Shown piece by piece: positions 62,844 through 64,000 of a stretch of DNA of 64,000 bases. How positions within the stretch are numbered: the first letter of the stretch is position 1; the number at the start of each line of letters is the position of its first letter. The stretch is from Climacium dendroides (Eukaryota; Streptophyta; Bryopsida; Hypnales; Climaciaceae). The stretch spans positions 9,441,538 to 9,505,537 of the forward strand of contig OX467091.1 in the NCBI GenBank assembly GCA_950106755.1, given 5' to 3'. Below the pieces are notes generated by a model. That model was not told where the DNA came from and did not search any database. It saw only the letters and a program-made list of their open reading frames with translations. The translations under genes were made by a program, and so were the position numbers.

Positions 62844-63186
62844 GGTGGTCGCGCAGAAACTCGTGGACCAGGAAACTGAAGGGAGGGGCAAGGGGGTTTA
62901 GTAAAACCCTGAGCGCGGCCCTGCACTCGATGACGCCGGCGTGTCTAACTTATCGGTCCATCTGCCGCAGCCCCCGTCATCTTTATCTTTATCGGTTGCT
63001 GTCTGTCGCCAGGAATATTTTCCGTATTCAATCGCATCAGTCAGTCCATCCTTATCCTGCCTTCTTCTTACGTCCTTATCTCTGGAAAGATGCGGAGACA
63101 TCCAGCAAATGTAAAATTAAAAATAAATTTTAAATTTTCCTATCAAACTGAATGTGATTGAGTGGAAATCTTGAAGAAGAAAAAAA
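62844..63186. other. SHMT 5' leader and promoter region
   Basis: Compositionally balanced DNA just upstream of the SHMT start codon, presumably the leader and core promoter, including repeated 'atctttatc' near 62977-62992. From about 63110 the sequence returns to AT-rich. No TATA box can be assigned with confidence. Confidence 0.45.
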
Positions 63187-64000
63187 AAAAATTCTTAACT
63201 TGCACTTCTGCCCTACACTAAAAGATTTTCTATCATCCATCAAACACCAAATGTCTACCTTGGTGTTTCAAAGGTTAAGAATTTTAAGTGAAAAGGGGAG
63301 ATTTTCTATAGTATTTTGACTTCCAATGCGCGCTTTGAAATCTTTTTAGACCAATGTTTCCCACGGTTTTAAAATGGATGATTTCTACAATCACTAGTCC
63401 ATTGTTTAAGGATTAACCCATAAACGACATGACTGCAGTCATTTTATGATTGATGAATGATAGAGAATCTTTATGTGTAGGATAGATTGAAGTGAAACTA
63501 TTCATCCTCAGAATTTTGCATGAAAAGGAGAGGTCTTGTATAGTAGTTTGACTTCCAATGAGTGCTTTAGGATTTTTTTTATACCAACTATTCACACAAT
63601 GCTAAAGGGGATGATTTCCACAGTCACATGTCCGTTCTTTAAGGATTAAAGGACAGACTGGTGATTATAGAAATCATCTGATTGGTTGTTATATGAATTA
63701 TTCATATAAAAAATTGCAAAACCGCTCATTGAAATCAATCTATTTTAGAAGACCTCTCTTTTTTTTCAACCAAATTCAAAGGATGAATAGTCGTAGTTAT
63801 GTCTTACTAGAAAGATTTTTTGTCATCCATCGGATAGAAAAAGCCCTTGTCAATGTCTAAGGGTTTTAAAAAATTTGATTTTCATAATTTAACCTCATAA
63901 AAGACAAGTTGGTACTTGTGGAAATCATCCCTTCAAATACCGTGGAAATCATTGGCTTAGGAAAAATGCAAAAGTACTCATTGGAAGTCAAACTACTGTA
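63187..64000. repeat. Dispersed repeat copy C, with inverted halves
   Basis: The segment holding 'tatagtagtttgacttccaa', 'gatgatttc(c/t)aca', 'ctttaaggatta' occurs twice in plus orientation (63290-63420 and 63520-63660), then the reverse orientation follows from about 63660 to the window end, closing with 'tcattggaagtcaaactac'. The element evidently continues past the window. Related copies lie at 49000-50070 and 51825-52330. Confidence 0.75.

Noticed and set aside
1..64000. LTR retrotransposon, intact transposase or reverse transcriptase
   Set aside because: No reverse transcriptase, integrase or transposase motifs and no primer-binding site or long terminal repeats were seen in any frame.
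1..64000. CRISPR array or bacterial operon structure
   Set aside because: Tandem repeats here lack unique spacers of constant length, and the genes have spliceosomal introns.

Overview
The window reads as nuclear DNA of a land plant, most probably a moss. The evidence is AT-rich intergenic DNA with short GT-AG introns, a plastid-type serine hydroxymethyltransferase with a transit peptide, a plant CCZ1, a plant-type trehalase relic, and a PLS-class PPR-DYW gene whose wording ('CASAGALEWVREVHSHA', 'VHMYAKCGSIDDA') is that of the intron-poor PPR-DYW genes of mosses. The species cannot be named from the sequence.

Layout. 1-11 kb: AT-rich gene desert with small tandem repeats. 11.0-14.4 kb: a two-exon gene for a cysteine-rich, Ser/Pro-rich protein of about 1038 residues that matches no family I know; this is the most novel gene here. 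16.1-20.5 kb: an 11-exon gene for a coiled-coil protein of about 706 residues, unidentified. 22.8-25.2 kb (minus): decayed, 3'-truncated trehalase gene. 25.2-31.6 kb: GC-richer DNA without a recognisable intact gene, holding a perfect 29-bp inverted repeat and a TIR-flanked element. 31.6-33.8 kb (minus): PPR-DYW RNA-editing-factor gene broken by an in-frame stop and a one-base frameshift. 35-39.1 kb: foldback element, minisatellites and a short TIR element. 40.8-46.0 kb: intact 11-exon CCZ1 (502 aa). 46-57.8 kb: repeat-rich, with a Stowaway-like MITE, a CACTA-type MITE, a third TIR element, a dispersed repeat family, an ATATAG-type minisatellite and a SINE candidate. 58.7-62.8 kb (minus): intact 11-exon plastid/mitochondrial SHMT. 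63.2-64 kb: another copy of the dispersed repeat.

The genes are independent eukaryotic transcription units and form no operon or common pathway: SHMT serves one-carbon/glycine metabolism, CCZ1 vacuolar trafficking through Rab7, PPR-DYW organelle RNA editing, and trehalase sugar signalling. Exon models for CCZ1, SHMT, the cysteine-rich gene and the coiled-coil gene were built by hand from open frames, GT/AG sites and phase agreement; every joined model has a length divisible by three. Two gene relics plus at least five non-autonomous elements, two of them nested in copies of one repeat family, show a region shaped by small DNA transposons and gene decay.
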